From the NCBI GenBank assembly GCA_903858655.1, contig CAIOJS010000365.1:1-32852 (forward strand): a stretch of DNA of 32,852 bases, in the 5' to 3' direction. The translations under genes and the position numbers were made by a program. The first letter of the stretch is position 1. Each line of letters opens with the position of its first letter. A model generated the notes under the pieces. That model saw nothing but the letters and a program-made list of their open reading frames with translations. It was not told the DNA's origin and did no database searches. This DNA comes from an uncultured bacterium (GTDB lineage: Bacteria > Bacteroidota > Bacteroidia > Bacteroidales > CAIWKO01). Of the stretch, positions 21,907 through 30,538 are shown piece by piece.

Positions 21907-23091
21907 TTGAACGAAACAAATCTGAAGACCGAACGCGCCATACTTATAGGCGTGATTACGCCACAACAAAATAAGGAGCAAGCCACTGCCTATCTCGACG
22001 AACTTGCTTTCCTCCTGAAGACGGCGGGCGGAGTACCCGTGAAACAATTCGTGCAAAAGCTCAACATGCCCGAGCCGCGCACCTACGTGGGCAAAGGAAA
22101 GATAGAGGAAATCAGCGCCTATATCCTCGAAAACGACATCAACCTCGCGGTGTTCGATGATGAGTTGAGTCCATCGCAGATACGCAACATCGAGCGCGCC
22201 TTGGGCATCCGCATCATTGACCGCAACAATCTGATATTAGACATATTTGCCTATCGGGCACGCACTTCCTACGCCCGCACTCAAGTGGAGTTGGCGCAAT
22301 ATCAATACCTGCTGCCACGCCTCACGGGGATGTGGACCCACTTAGAGAAACAACGCGGCGGCATCGGCATGAAAGGTCCGGGGGAGAAGGAAATTGAGAC
22401 TGACCGTCGGGTGATTAAGGAGCGGATTTCGCTGCTGAAAGAGAAGCTGAAACAAATTGACAAGCAGAAAATCACGCAGCGGAAGAACCGCACGGGGATG
22501 ATACGCGTGGCGTTGGTGGGCTACACCAATACGGGTAAATCCACGCTGATGAACCTGCTGAGCAAGTCGGAGGTGTTTGCTGAGGACAAGCTGTTTGCCA
22601 CCTTGGACACTACGGTGCGCAAGGTGGTGGTGAAGAATATGCCCTTCCTGCTGTCGGACACGGTAGGGTTCATACGAAAGCTGCCGCATGCGCTGATAGT
22701 GTCGTTTAAGTCCACCTTGGATGAGGTGTTTGAGGCGGATGTGTTGATACACGTGGTGGATATCTCCCATCCCGGCTTCGAGGAGCAGATGGACGTGGTG
22801 AATCAGACTTTGGGCGACATCAAAGCCAACGACAAACCGATGATAACCGTGTTTAACAAGATAGATAACTACACATACGTGAAAAAACACGAGGACGATT
22901 TGACTCCCGCCGGGAAAGAGAATCTCTCGCTGGAAGAGCTGCAGAACACCTGGATGGCACAAAAGCCCGGGACTGCCATCTTTATCTCTGCGACCAAGAA
23001 GATCCACTTTGATGAACTGAAGACGCTCATCTACGACGAGGTGAAAACGATGCACGCTAAGATATATCCCTATAATAACTTTTTATATTGA
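21907..23091 (+). CDS. hflX: GTPase HflX
   Basis: 394 residues. HflX is a ribosome-associated GTPase that helps split stalled ribosomes after stress. The N-terminal HflX domain shows TYVGKGKIEEI and the invariant RGGIGMKGPGEKEIETDRR linker. The G domain shows VALVGYTNTGKSTLM (P loop, near residue 204), LSDTVGFIRKLP (G3, near 250) and VFNKID (G4, near 317). No ATG is available upstream in frame, so TTG at 21907 is used. No exact TAnnTTTG box lies close by. Confidence 0.95.
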   Translation: MNETNLKTERAILIGVITPQQNKEQATAYLDELAFLLKTAGGVPVKQFVQKLNMPEPRTYVGKGKIEEISAYILENDINLAVFDDELSPSQIRNIERALGIRIIDRNNLILDIFAYRARTSYARTQVELAQYQYLLPRLTGMWTHLEKQRGGIGMKGPGEKEIETDRRVIKERISLLKEKLKQIDKQKITQRKNRTGMIRVALVGYTNTGKSTLMNLLSKSEVFAEDKLFATLDTTVRKVVVKNMPFLLSDTVGFIRKLPHALIVSFKSTLDEVFEADVLIHVVDISHPGFEEQMDVVNQTLGDIKANDKPMITVFNKIDNYTYVKKHEDDLTPAGKENLSLEELQNTWMAQKPGTAIFISATKKIHFDELKTLIYDEVKTMHAKIYPYNNFLY

Positions 23092-23111
23092 GCGTTTTTT
23101 AGCATTATACC

Positions 23112-23119
23112 TATCTTTG
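23112..23119 (+). promoter_or_regulatory. -7 box of the glycosyltransferase gene
   Basis: TATCTTTG matches TAnnTTTG, 17 bases before the ATG at 23136. Confidence 0.6.
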
Positions 23120-23135
23120 CTTCTCAATTCGAACC

Positions 23136-23909
23136 ATGGACTCAAAACTATCTGTCGTCATTATTACGTTTAACGAAGAGCGCAACATCGCGCGCTGCCT
23201 GGATTCTGTGAAAGATGTGGCGGACGATGTGGTGGTGGTTGATTCTTTTTCTACGGATAAGACGAAGGCGATTTGTTTGGAGAAGGGTGCCCGCTTTGTG
23301 GAGCATGCCTTTGGCGGACATATTGAGCAGAAGAATTGGGCGATTACGCAGGCGCTGTATCCGCATGTGCTTTCGTTGGATGCAGATGAGGCGTTGGATG
23401 AGCGCTTGGTGGCGTCTATTACAGCAGCCAAAAAGGAGTGGAAGCATGATGGTTACAGCATGAATCGTTTGACGAACTATTGCGGGAAATGGATACGCCA
23501 CAGCTCCTGGTATCCCGACAGAAAATTGCGTTTGTGGGACAGTCGCAAGGGGAAATGGGGAGGCACAAATCCTCATGACAGGTATGAAATGAGTGCCGAC
23601 AGCTCGTTGGGGTTTTTGGAAGGCGACATCTTGCATTACTCGTTCTATACCATCAAAGACCATTTGAATCAAGTGGCGAAGTTCTCGGAGATTGCGGCAC
23701 AAGCGTATTTTGCCGAAGGAAGAAAAGCCATGCTCCTGAAAGTCTGGATTTCGCCCGCGATGAAGTTTTTTAAGATGTATTTCCTGAAGTTAGGTTTTCT
23801 GGATGGATACGTGGGCTTTGTGATTGCGCGCATCTCGGCTTATGCCAATTTCATTAAGTATGCCCGTCTGCGGCAATTGCGAAAGGCTTCACGAAGTGTA
23901 TCTCATTGA
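23136..23909 (+). CDS. Family 2 glycosyltransferase
   Basis: 257 residues. GT-A fold start LSVVIITFNEERNIARCLDSV, then DDVVVVDSFSTDKT, and the DxD-type metal site in VLSLDADEALDE. The C-terminal part (HYSFYTIKDHLNQVAKFSEIAA, then MKFFKMYFLKLGFLDGYVGFVIA) matches the WaaE/KdtX-like glucosyltransferases of lipopolysaccharide core synthesis. The donor and acceptor cannot be told. It acts at the inner face of the inner membrane by analogy. Confidence 0.9.
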   Translation: MDSKLSVVIITFNEERNIARCLDSVKDVADDVVVVDSFSTDKTKAICLEKGARFVEHAFGGHIEQKNWAITQALYPHVLSLDADEALDERLVASITAAKKEWKHDGYSMNRLTNYCGKWIRHSSWYPDRKLRLWDSRKGKWGGTNPHDRYEMSADSSLGFLEGDILHYSFYTIKDHLNQVAKFSEIAAQAYFAEGRKAMLLKVWISPAMKFFKMYFLKLGFLDGYVGFVIARISAYANFIKYARLRQLRKASRSVSH

Positions 23910-23976
23910 GTTGGTAATCCTGATGTAGTGGACGGCGATTAGCATTCGGGAACACCGAGATGGGGCTATCGTAGCA

Positions 23977-23991
23977 TTCCCCGAAAGGGAA
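23977..23991. other. Short hairpin in a 211-base intergenic gap
   Basis: TTCCC-CGAAA-GGGAA forms a small stem-loop in the gap 23910-24120 between two plus-strand genes. The gap is less AT-rich than other intergenic regions here. No T run follows, so I do not call a terminator. Nothing else is recognised in the gap apart from the promoter box at 24085. Confidence 0.3.
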
Positions 23992-24084
23992 ATAAATAGG
24001 TTGCAATTAGGGGTGAAGTTGCGAGGTGTTGATATTCTGTGATAAAAAATGGGGACGAAATGGCGTGGGTTTCTAAAAATTTCG

Positions 24085-24092
24085 TACGTTTG
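24085..24092 (+). promoter_or_regulatory. -7 box of the secreted-protein gene
   Basis: TACGTTTG matches TAnnTTTG. Transcription near 24099 excludes the upstream ATG at 24049 and supports the start at 24121. Confidence 0.6.
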
Positions 24093-24120
24093 TGGTTTGG
24101 ATAAAAATAGGAAAAAGGTC

Positions 24121-24903
24121 ATGATGAAAAAGGTGATTTTGATGATAGTGGTGCTGGGCATGGGTTTGGCTGTGTCGGGCGCGGAATTGGTGCTGCGCGG
24201 GACGTATTACGGCTACAATCTGCATGTGCTGAATCCTTCGGTTGGCAAGGGTTTTTGTGTGTATCAGGTGCTGGTGAACGACAAGCAGACGCAGGACGAA
24301 ATTGAATCGAATGCGTTTGAGATTGATTTTGCGCAGTTGAATTTGAAGGTGGGCGAGGATGTGACGGTGGTGATTAAATATCAGGATGGCTGTAAGCCTA
24401 CAGTATTGAATCCGAAGGCGTTGCAGGTGAGTTCGAGTTTTTCGTATCTGTCAGTGAAGATGGATAAAATCGGAGCACTGGTGTGGATAACGAAGGGCGA
24501 TTTGACGGATGACCCTTTTGTTGTGGAGCAATTTCGTTGGAATAAATGGGTGAAAGTTGGTGAGGTTAGTGTGAGCGATACGCTGCGGAAGGATCAGTAT
24601 CTGTTTGGATATAACCAACATAGCGGTGTAAATCAGTTGCGTGTGGTGCGGAATGATGCGAATGGGAACCCAGTGTATTCGAAGGTGGTGAAATTTACGT
24701 CGAAGGCAGCGGAGGTTACCTTGACGTCAACCAAAGTGACGGATAAGCTGGTGTTTTCCGCAGAGACGCAGTATGAGATTTTTGATATGAAGGGCAATTT
24801 TGTGGCGGAAGGCATGTCGAGTGATGTGGATTTGGCAGAAGTGGAGAAAGGCAAGTATTGGCTGAACTACGACACGAAATCGGTTACTTTTGTGAAGAAA
24901 TAA
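24121..24903 (+). CDS. Secreted beta-rich protein with T9SS-like C-terminal segment
   Basis: 260 residues. The signal peptide is MMKKVILMIVVLGMGLAVSGA. The mature part is beta-rich with ELVLRGTYYGYNLHVLNPS, a pattern found in Bacteroidota exported proteins. The last 45 residues (YEIFDMKGNFVAEGMSSDVDLAEV, then GKYWLNY) follow the outline of a type A T9SS sorting domain, shorter and less conserved than the one at 30.1 kb. The next ATG at 24124 is equally possible. Function is unknown. Export to the surface or medium is inferred. Confidence 0.72.
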   Translation: MMKKVILMIVVLGMGLAVSGAELVLRGTYYGYNLHVLNPSVGKGFCVYQVLVNDKQTQDEIESNAFEIDFAQLNLKVGEDVTVVIKYQDGCKPTVLNPKALQVSSSFSYLSVKMDKIGALVWITKGDLTDDPFVVEQFRWNKWVKVGEVSVSDTLRKDQYLFGYNQHSGVNQLRVVRNDANGNPVYSKVVKFTSKAAEVTLTSTKVTDKLVFSAETQYEIFDMKGNFVAEGMSSDVDLAEVEKGKYWLNYDTKSVTFVKK

Positions 24904-24983
24904 AGTCATTGAGGCGCACAATATTTTGCGGCAAGACTCAGTGATACACATTTATAGTGGATATTATTTAAAGCAATGTTGTT

Positions 24984-26510
24984 ATGAATTCGAAGAAGGT
25001 CATTTTAATCATTCTGGACGGCTGGGGCGAAGGGCTTCCGAATACCGCCAATGCGATTTATGAAGCAGACGTGCCGTTTATTCGCAGTTTGCATCACGAT
25101 AAATCTTTTGCTTACAGCACCTTGGATGCTTCGGGCATGGCGGTTGGACTTCCTGAGGGCCAGATGGGTAATTCGGAGGTGGGTCATTTGACTTTCGGCG
25201 CTGGCAGGGTTGTTTATCAAGACCTGGTGCGTATTAATTTAGCGATAGCTGATGACTCTATCCGCAAGAATCCTGCTCTGGTTGAGGCATTTGCTTACGC
25301 AAAAGCGAAGAAAAAAGCGATGCACCTGTTGGGGCTTATCTCGGACGGGGGCGTGCATTCGATGCAACAGCATGTGGCGAAGTTGTGCCAATTGGCGCAG
25401 GATGCCGCTGTGGATAAGGTGTTTATACACGCGATTATGGATGGTCGCGACACAGATCCTCATGGCGGGTTGGACTATATGAAACGGCTGCAAGAGGGTG
25501 TGGCTCAGACGGGTGCGAAGGTGGCAACGGTGGTGGGACGCTATTATACGATGGACCGCGACAAGCGTTGGGAGCGGGTGAAGATGGGCTATGACATGAT
25601 GGTGAATGGCATTGGACGACGGGCGAAGGAGGCTATGGAAGCGATACAAGAGTCGTACGATGAAGGCGTTACGGATGAGTTCATCCTGCCGATAGTGTTG
25701 GAGGACGCTCAGGGCGCTCCCATGGCTATGATAGCTGCTGACGACGTGGTGATTTGCTGCAATTTCCGCACAGATCGTCTGAGGGAAATCACCACGGTGC
25801 TGACGCAAAAGGAAATGCCCGAAGCGGGGATGGCGACGATACCTCTATATTATGTGACAATGACGCGCTACGACGAATCGTTCAAAGATATTCACATTGT
25901 TTTTGACCACGACGACCTTCAACATACATTGGGCGAGGAGATTAGCAAGGCAGGAAAACGACAGTTGCGCATAGCCGAGACAGAGAAATATCCGCATGTG
26001 ACGTTTTTCTTTTCGGGCGGACGTGAGTTGCCTTTTGAAGGGGAGGAGCGCATCATGGTGGCATCGCCGAAAGTGGCGACCTACGATTTGCAACCGCAGA
26101 TGAGCGCGGAGGCAGTGACGGAGAAGGTGGTGAAAGCGTTGGATAGCCAGAGGTTTGACTTCATTTGTTTGAATTTTGCCAACGCCGACATGGTGGGACA
26201 TACGGGGGTGATGGAGGCGATTTTGGCGGCATTGAAGGCGGTGGACGGCTGCACACAGCGAGTGGTGGATTGCGCCCGCAGAAACGGCTACACGGTGCTG
26301 GTGACAGCTGACCACGGCAATTCGGAGTTCGTCAGAAACGCGGACGGCACGCCCAACACGGCGCATACCTGTAACCCTGTCCCATGTTTTCTGTTGGATG
26401 ATGATTATAAAACGCTGCGCCACGGGCGATTGTCGGATGTGGCTCCTACTATATTGAAATTGATGGGGATAGCGGCGCCCGAAGCGATGACGGGGACGGC
26501 TTTGGTGTAG
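24984..26510 (+). CDS. gpmI: 2,3-bisphosphoglycerate-independent phosphoglycerate mutase
   Basis: 508 residues, normal for GpmI. It interconverts 3- and 2-phosphoglycerate in glycolysis, using two Mn ions and a phosphoserine. LIILDGWGEG places metal-binding Asp12, and EGQMGNSEVGHLTFGAGR places catalytic Ser64. Further patterns include AIMDGRDTDPHGGLDY, VVGRYYTMDRDKRWERVK, CCNFRTDRLREIT and VLVTADHGNSEFV. No clear promoter box precedes it. The 80-base gap may hold a weaker one. Confidence 0.97.
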   Translation: MNSKKVILIILDGWGEGLPNTANAIYEADVPFIRSLHHDKSFAYSTLDASGMAVGLPEGQMGNSEVGHLTFGAGRVVYQDLVRINLAIADDSIRKNPALVEAFAYAKAKKKAMHLLGLISDGGVHSMQQHVAKLCQLAQDAAVDKVFIHAIMDGRDTDPHGGLDYMKRLQEGVAQTGAKVATVVGRYYTMDRDKRWERVKMGYDMMVNGIGRRAKEAMEAIQESYDEGVTDEFILPIVLEDAQGAPMAMIAADDVVICCNFRTDRLREITTVLTQKEMPEAGMATIPLYYVTMTRYDESFKDIHIVFDHDDLQHTLGEEISKAGKRQLRIAETEKYPHVTFFFSGGRELPFEGEERIMVASPKVATYDLQPQMSAEAVTEKVVKALDSQRFDFICLNFANADMVGHTGVMEAILAALKAVDGCTQRVVDCARRNGYTVLVTADHGNSEFVRNADGTPNTAHTCNPVPCFLLDDDYKTLRHGRLSDVAPTILKLMGIAAPEAMTGTALV

Positions 26511-26641
26511 CGATGGGTCTTGTTGGGGAAAATATAATTATGGCATGAACTATAAGGATTTTATACAGACTGTCATTTTTTTGCTGCGCGATATCGAATT
26601 TCTGTGTAATTTTACACCCACAAACCAAAACCTATATCCAC

Positions 26642-27076
26642 ATGAGTGTATTCAAAGAATTTAAAGACTTCGCCCTCAAAAGCAGCCTCATCGACATCGC
26701 CATCGGTATCATCATCGGGGCGGCATTCGGCAAAATAGTGACCTCTTTGGTCGGCGACATCATCATGCCGCCCTTAGGTTTGCTGATAGGCGGCGTGAAC
26801 TTCAACGAGATTGTCATCCCCTTGCGCGATGCGCATATAGACCCCACTACGGGCAGAGCCGTGGCGGCAGTGGCTATTAAAATAGGGAGCTTTCTGCAGA
26901 CCTTGTTTGACTTTTTCATCATCGCCTTTTCCATATTTTTAATACTTAAGACTATGGTGAAAATCAGCAAACGCAAAGATTTAGCCATCACCCCCAACGA
27001 AAACAAACCTCCCACCAAGGAAGAAGCGCTCCTGACGGAGATACGGGATTTGTTGAAGAAGGGACAGGAGAAGTAG
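26642..27076 (+). CDS. mscL: Large-conductance mechanosensitive channel
   Basis: 144 residues, typical length. MscL opens under membrane tension to release solutes on osmotic down-shock. The N-terminal amphipathic helix (MSVFKEFKDFALK), TM1 IDIAIGIIIGAAFGKIVTSL with DIIMPPLG, the periplasmic loop, TM2 FLQTLFDFFIIAFSIFLIL, and a charged C-terminal bundle helix (EALLTEIRDLLKKGQEK) are all present. It is followed by a 489-base non-coding region. Confidence 0.95.
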   Translation: MSVFKEFKDFALKSSLIDIAIGIIIGAAFGKIVTSLVGDIIMPPLGLLIGGVNFNEIVIPLRDAHIDPTTGRAVAAVAIKIGSFLQTLFDFFIIAFSIFLILKTMVKISKRKDLAITPNENKPPTKEEALLTEIRDLLKKGQEK

Positions 27077-27109
27077 GGCAGGGCGGTTTTGAATTGGATG
27101 ACGGTTTAA

Positions 27110-27186
27110 GCTCCAAATTCCAAGCTCCAAATACCAAATTCCAAGGGAGAAGACCCAAATTCCAAGACCCAAGCTCCAAATACCAA
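27110..27186. repeat. Heptad repeat array, TTGGNNY type (inverted)
   Basis: Eleven seven-base units in register, ten of them ending CCAA (GCTCCAA, ATTCCAA, ATACCAA, GACCCAA) and one diverged (GGGAGAA at 27145). Read on the minus strand they have the TTGGNNY form of the arrays at 19850 and 32737. It sits in the gap after mscL. Confidence 0.85.
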
Positions 27187-27495
27187 TGGTGCGGACATTT
27201 GTAATTTGGGAATTCGTAACCTGTCCCGTACACGAACCATTGGGAGTGTCGGGATTCGTAGTGGCAAGCAAGCCTATAAACAGCAGCCCGCTTTACCCCT
27301 ATTCGTAATTCGTTCATTCGTAATTCGTAGTAGTTAAACTTATCCTCACTATTATAAACACACTATCTATTTCGCAGGGTGATATGTTAAAGTTGCTTTT
27401 TATGCGATATGCCTAAGCCGTTAAACCCTCTAGCTTTATGTTTATTTTGATGTTAATATGGGTATATATCAATATAATAATTCCGAAATAATCAC
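27187..27495. other. Non-coding region downstream of the heptads
   Basis: It contains a 25-base segment at 27217-27241 (AACCTGTCCCGTACACG, then AACCATT) that recurs at 32626, and repeated ATTCGTAATTCGT pieces around 27300-27330. The rest is AT-rich with no gene. The next promoter box begins at 27496. Confidence 0.55.
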
Positions 27496-27503
27496 TATAT
27501 TTG
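27496..27503 (+). promoter_or_regulatory. -7 box of the glycine-rich surface-protein gene
   Basis: TATATTTG matches TAnnTTTG. Transcription near 27510 excludes the ATG at 27458 and points to the ATG at 27566 (or 27620). Confidence 0.6.
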
Positions 27504-27565
27504 CTCTTTATTTCGAAACAAGTGTACAAATAAACCAATCAAACCTTACCGAAATCCACAAACGT

Positions 27566-30181
27566 ATGAAAAAAAACCGTCTCTTTTCATGTCTCAGCTC
27601 ATCTGCAAGCATCTTAAACATGTTGCAACGAAGCAAATCCGTATTCATATCAGCATTATTCATGTTGATAGCTAGTTTAGGAGCATTTTCACAAACTACG
27701 GTCACACTCGTCACATCCGGTTCGTGGACAGTGCCTTTAGGCGTCACGTCTTTGTCAGTAGAATGTCAAGGCGGCGGTGGCGGTGGCGGCGGCGCATCAG
27801 GAAGTTCAGGCACCTATGGCACCACAGGTGGTGGCGGCGGTGGCGGCGGCTATACAGCAGCAACAGCGGCTGTGACACCGGGATTGGTTTTCAACTATAT
27901 GGTTGGCACAGGTGGAAGCGCAGGCGCAGGCGGCGGCACGGCGTATGGCGGCACAGGCGGCATAACAACCTTCATCGGCACAGGATTCAACCTCAGTGCT
28001 CCAGGGGGTACAGGCGGACGATGCACCAATGTTGACAACGGCAACGGCGTAGGCGGCACGGGCGGTTTAGGTACAGGCGGCACGCTGAATCGCACGGGCG
28101 GCAGCGGTTCTGTGGGCACGGTAGCTGCTACTAGTTATGGCGGCGGCGGCGGCGGCGGTGCAGGCAATGGCAGCAACGGCTCCAGCGGCGGTCCCGGTAC
28201 GGGAACAGCGAATGGCGGCGCAGGCGGCAGTGTGGGCACAGGAACGGCAGGCGGCAGCGGCGGCACAGGATGGATAGGCTCTTTCACGGGAGGCGCAGGC
28301 ACAGCAGGCAACATCCCCAGTGGAGGTGGCGGAGGTGGCGGTTCATGGCAAAACAATGTGTCGGGCGGCGCAGGAGCGCGAGGACAAGTTGTGTTGCATT
28401 ATACGGTGATTGTCACCCCTTGCTCAGGAGCTCCCTTGCCGGGAACAGCAACGGCTAATCCAACGTCGCGGATTTGTTCAGGCAATAGCGTACTCACTTT
28501 AACGAACTATACTACCGATGCAGGCATCACCTTTCAATGGTATGCATCCAATGATAACGTAAACTTCAACCTAATATCGGGTGCCAATGGCGTAAGCTAC
28601 ACCACACCTACAGTTACCACCACCAACTATTACTACTGCATATCCACCTGCACCAACAGCGGATTGACCGACACATCCAATATGGCTAGCCTTACCATCG
28701 CAGGCATACCTCCTGCAGGAGCAGCGATGTGCAGCCCAAGCACCATCTCGTGTTCAGGTCAAAGCAACATCTTCTTGTCAGGATATTCTACGGAAACAGG
28801 CATTTTATACCAATGGTATGCTTCAAATGACAATGTCAACTTTGCGATTGTTCCCTCAGCTACCACCACCTCTTTCAACTCGCCCACTTTAACCGATACC
28901 ACGTATTATTATTGCACCTCCACTTGTCCGGCAGGAAGCAATTCTGCCACGTCAACCACCACCACTGTTGTTGTAATTCAAGCGCCGCCAATCCCGGGCG
29001 CCATCTCGAGCAATAGTCCGCAATGCGTTGGCACGGGAGTCACCTTCACCAAAGGCAGTTGCACATCGGGCACCTGCTATTGGGTTAGCTCCGCAACGGG
29101 CACCGAAACATCCAATTCTGCAAACACCTTCACCACAGCAACCACCTTGGGTACGTACAATGTCTGGGTGCGCGCTTACAACGGCAGCTGTTGGAGTGCT
29201 GCCGTAACCGCAAGCGGTTCTGTAGTAGCGGCTGCTGCTGCTCCAACGGTGGGAACCATCACACAACCTACCTGCGCCTTACCCACAGGAAGTGTAACCT
29301 TGAATGGCTTACCCGCTAGCGGCTCATGGACCATCAATCCGGGGAACATAGTAGGCTCAGGCACCACCAAGACCATCACAGGCTTGGCGCCGGGCACTTA
29401 TACCTTCACAGTGACCATTGCAGGAGGCTGCACTTCCTCACCAACGCCTAATGTGGTAATCAATGCGGCTCCCGCTGTACCGGCGGCTCCCACGGTTGGC
29501 ACTATCACCCAACCTACGTGTACCGTTGGCACGGGAAGCGTGCTGTTGTCCGGCTTACCCGCATCAGGAACTTGGGTCATTAATCCCGGCAACATGTCAG
29601 GATCAGGAACCTCCATCACCTTGTCGGGACTCACCCCGGGCACAAATGCCTTCACCGTAACCAATAGTGCAGGATGCACCTCTGCACCTTCATCAGTAGT
29701 GATAAATCCACCTCCTGCCACACCACCAACGCCTGTAATCACCCAAGTAGGCGGCGTGCTCTATTCGAGCGCAGCCACAGGCAACCAATGGTACAACCAA
29801 AGCGGCGCCATCGGAGGAGCCACCAATCAAACCTTTACCATCACCGTCAACGGGGATTATTATGTTATCGTAAACCTTGGCGGATGCCCTTCCGACACCT
29901 CAAACATCTTACATGTGACTAATGCGGGCATCGCTTTCAACGAAATCGCCCAAGCCATCAGCATTTTCCCCAATCCAGTTTCCAACGAAGTCAACATCGC
30001 GATTGATGGAAACAAGGACATCCTGACTGTTGAGGTGATGAACACCATCGGGGAAGTAATTTACACCAACAAAATCAAAGACAAACTTCATATCTCCACC
30101 GAGAACTTTCCCGCAGGTATCTATGTGTTGAAATTATCCAACGGAACGACTTCTATATGTAGAAAGATCATAAAAGAGTGA
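27566..30181 (+). CDS. Large glycine-rich, Ig-like secreted protein with T9SS sorting domain
   Basis: 871 residues from the ATG at 27566. The ATG at 27620 would give a more classical signal peptide (MLQRSKSVFISALFMLIASL). Residues about 65-278 are a glycine-rich domain with runs of GGGGG and a start, SGSWTVPLGVTSLSVECQGGGG, that resembles glycine-rich domains of phage tail fibres. Two Ig-like repeats follow at about 284-470, sharing FQWYASNDNVNF/YQWYASNDNVNF. A third different module comes next, then two tandem SprB-like repeats of about 75 residues that begin PTVGTITQPTC. The last 80 residues (ISIFPNPVSNEVNIAIDG to the end) are a type A T9SS sorting domain. The protein is thus exported through the outer membrane and anchored or released. 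Adhesion is likely but unproven. Confidence 0.88.
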   Translation: MKKNRLFSCLSSSASILNMLQRSKSVFISALFMLIASLGAFSQTTVTLVTSGSWTVPLGVTSLSVECQGGGGGGGGASGSSGTYGTTGGGGGGGGYTAATAAVTPGLVFNYMVGTGGSAGAGGGTAYGGTGGITTFIGTGFNLSAPGGTGGRCTNVDNGNGVGGTGGLGTGGTLNRTGGSGSVGTVAATSYGGGGGGGAGNGSNGSSGGPGTGTANGGAGGSVGTGTAGGSGGTGWIGSFTGGAGTAGNIPSGGGGGGGSWQNNVSGGAGARGQVVLHYTVIVTPCSGAPLPGTATANPTSRICSGNSVLTLTNYTTDAGITFQWYASNDNVNFNLISGANGVSYTTPTVTTTNYYYCISTCTNSGLTDTSNMASLTIAGIPPAGAAMCSPSTISCSGQSNIFLSGYSTETGILYQWYASNDNVNFAIVPSATTTSFNSPTLTDTTYYYCTSTCPAGSNSATSTTTTVVVIQAPPIPGAISSNSPQCVGTGVTFTKGSCTSGTCYWVSSATGTETSNSANTFTTATTLGTYNVWVRAYNGSCWSAAVTASGSVVAAAAAPTVGTITQPTCALPTGSVTLNGLPASGSWTINPGNIVGSGTTKTITGLAPGTYTFTVTIAGGCTSSPTPNVVINAAPAVPAAPTVGTITQPTCTVGTGSVLLSGLPASGTWVINPGNMSGSGTSITLSGLTPGTNAFTVTNSAGCTSAPSSVVINPPPATPPTPVITQVGGVLYSSAATGNQWYNQSGAIGGATNQTFTITVNGDYYVIVNLGGCPSDTSNILHVTNAGIAFNEIAQAISIFPNPVSNEVNIAIDGNKDILTVEVMNTIGEVIYTNKIKDKLHISTENFPAGIYVLKLSNGTTSICRKIIKE

Positions 30182-30331
30182 TGTTTTCTATTAAATATCT
30201 TGATAATTACTATTGAATAAATGTTGTCATTATATGCGTTAAATCTGATAACTTTAGACATAAAAAACCTTGCTATAAAAATAATTTAGTGGAATTATTA
30301 TTTTTTCTTTCGCTATGTTAAAACTAATTAC

Positions 30332-30339
30332 TACTTTTG
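30332..30339 (+). promoter_or_regulatory. -7 box of tRNA-Leu
   Basis: TACTTTTG matches TAnnTTTG, 37 bases before the tRNA 5' end. Confidence 0.5.
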
Positions 30340-30376
30340 CAAACCAATTTAAACAAAACGTTCTGATCACATCTTA

Positions 30377-30460
30377 GCCCGAGTGGCGGAATTGGTAGAC
30401 GCGTCGGTCTCAAAAACCGATGAGGTTACACTCGTGCCGGTTCGATTCCGGCCTCGGGTA
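30377..30460 (+). tRNA. tRNA-Leu (anticodon CAA)
   Basis: An 84-nt class II tRNA. Acceptor GCCCGAG/CTCGGGT has a G-U first pair. Anticodon stem TCGGT/ACCGA holds loop CTCAAAA (anticodon CAA, reads UUG). A long variable arm TGAGGTTACACTCGT and T-arm GCCGG-TTCGATT-CCGGC follow. Discriminator A, no encoded CCA. Confidence 0.95.
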
Positions 30461-30466
30461 CATTCG

Positions 30467-30519
30467 AACAGGTTGTCATTTAAAGCCCTATAAACATGCT
30501 TTATTGGCAACCTGTTTTT
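30467..30519 (+). terminator. Terminator after tRNA-Leu
   Basis: AACAGGTTG (30467-30475) pairs with CAACCTGTT (30508-30516), with an inner AAAGC/GCTTT stem and a T run at the end. It ends the tRNA transcript before the protease gene. Confidence 0.65.
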
Positions 30520-30538
30520 AATTTAAAACATTCCATTT

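Noticed and set aside
25239-26423. Long antisense frames (about 190 codons) opposite gpmI
   Set aside because: Shadow frames, His/Arg-rich with no domain. The sense frame is a full-length GpmI.
27458-27565. Upstream start of the glycine-rich protein
   Set aside because: The TAnnTTTG box at 27496-27503 lies within it, and the added residues would mask the signal peptide.
27724-28458. Arg/Trp- or Pro-rich frames on both strands in the glycine-rich gene
   Set aside because: Shadows produced by GGC/GGT glycine codons in other frames.
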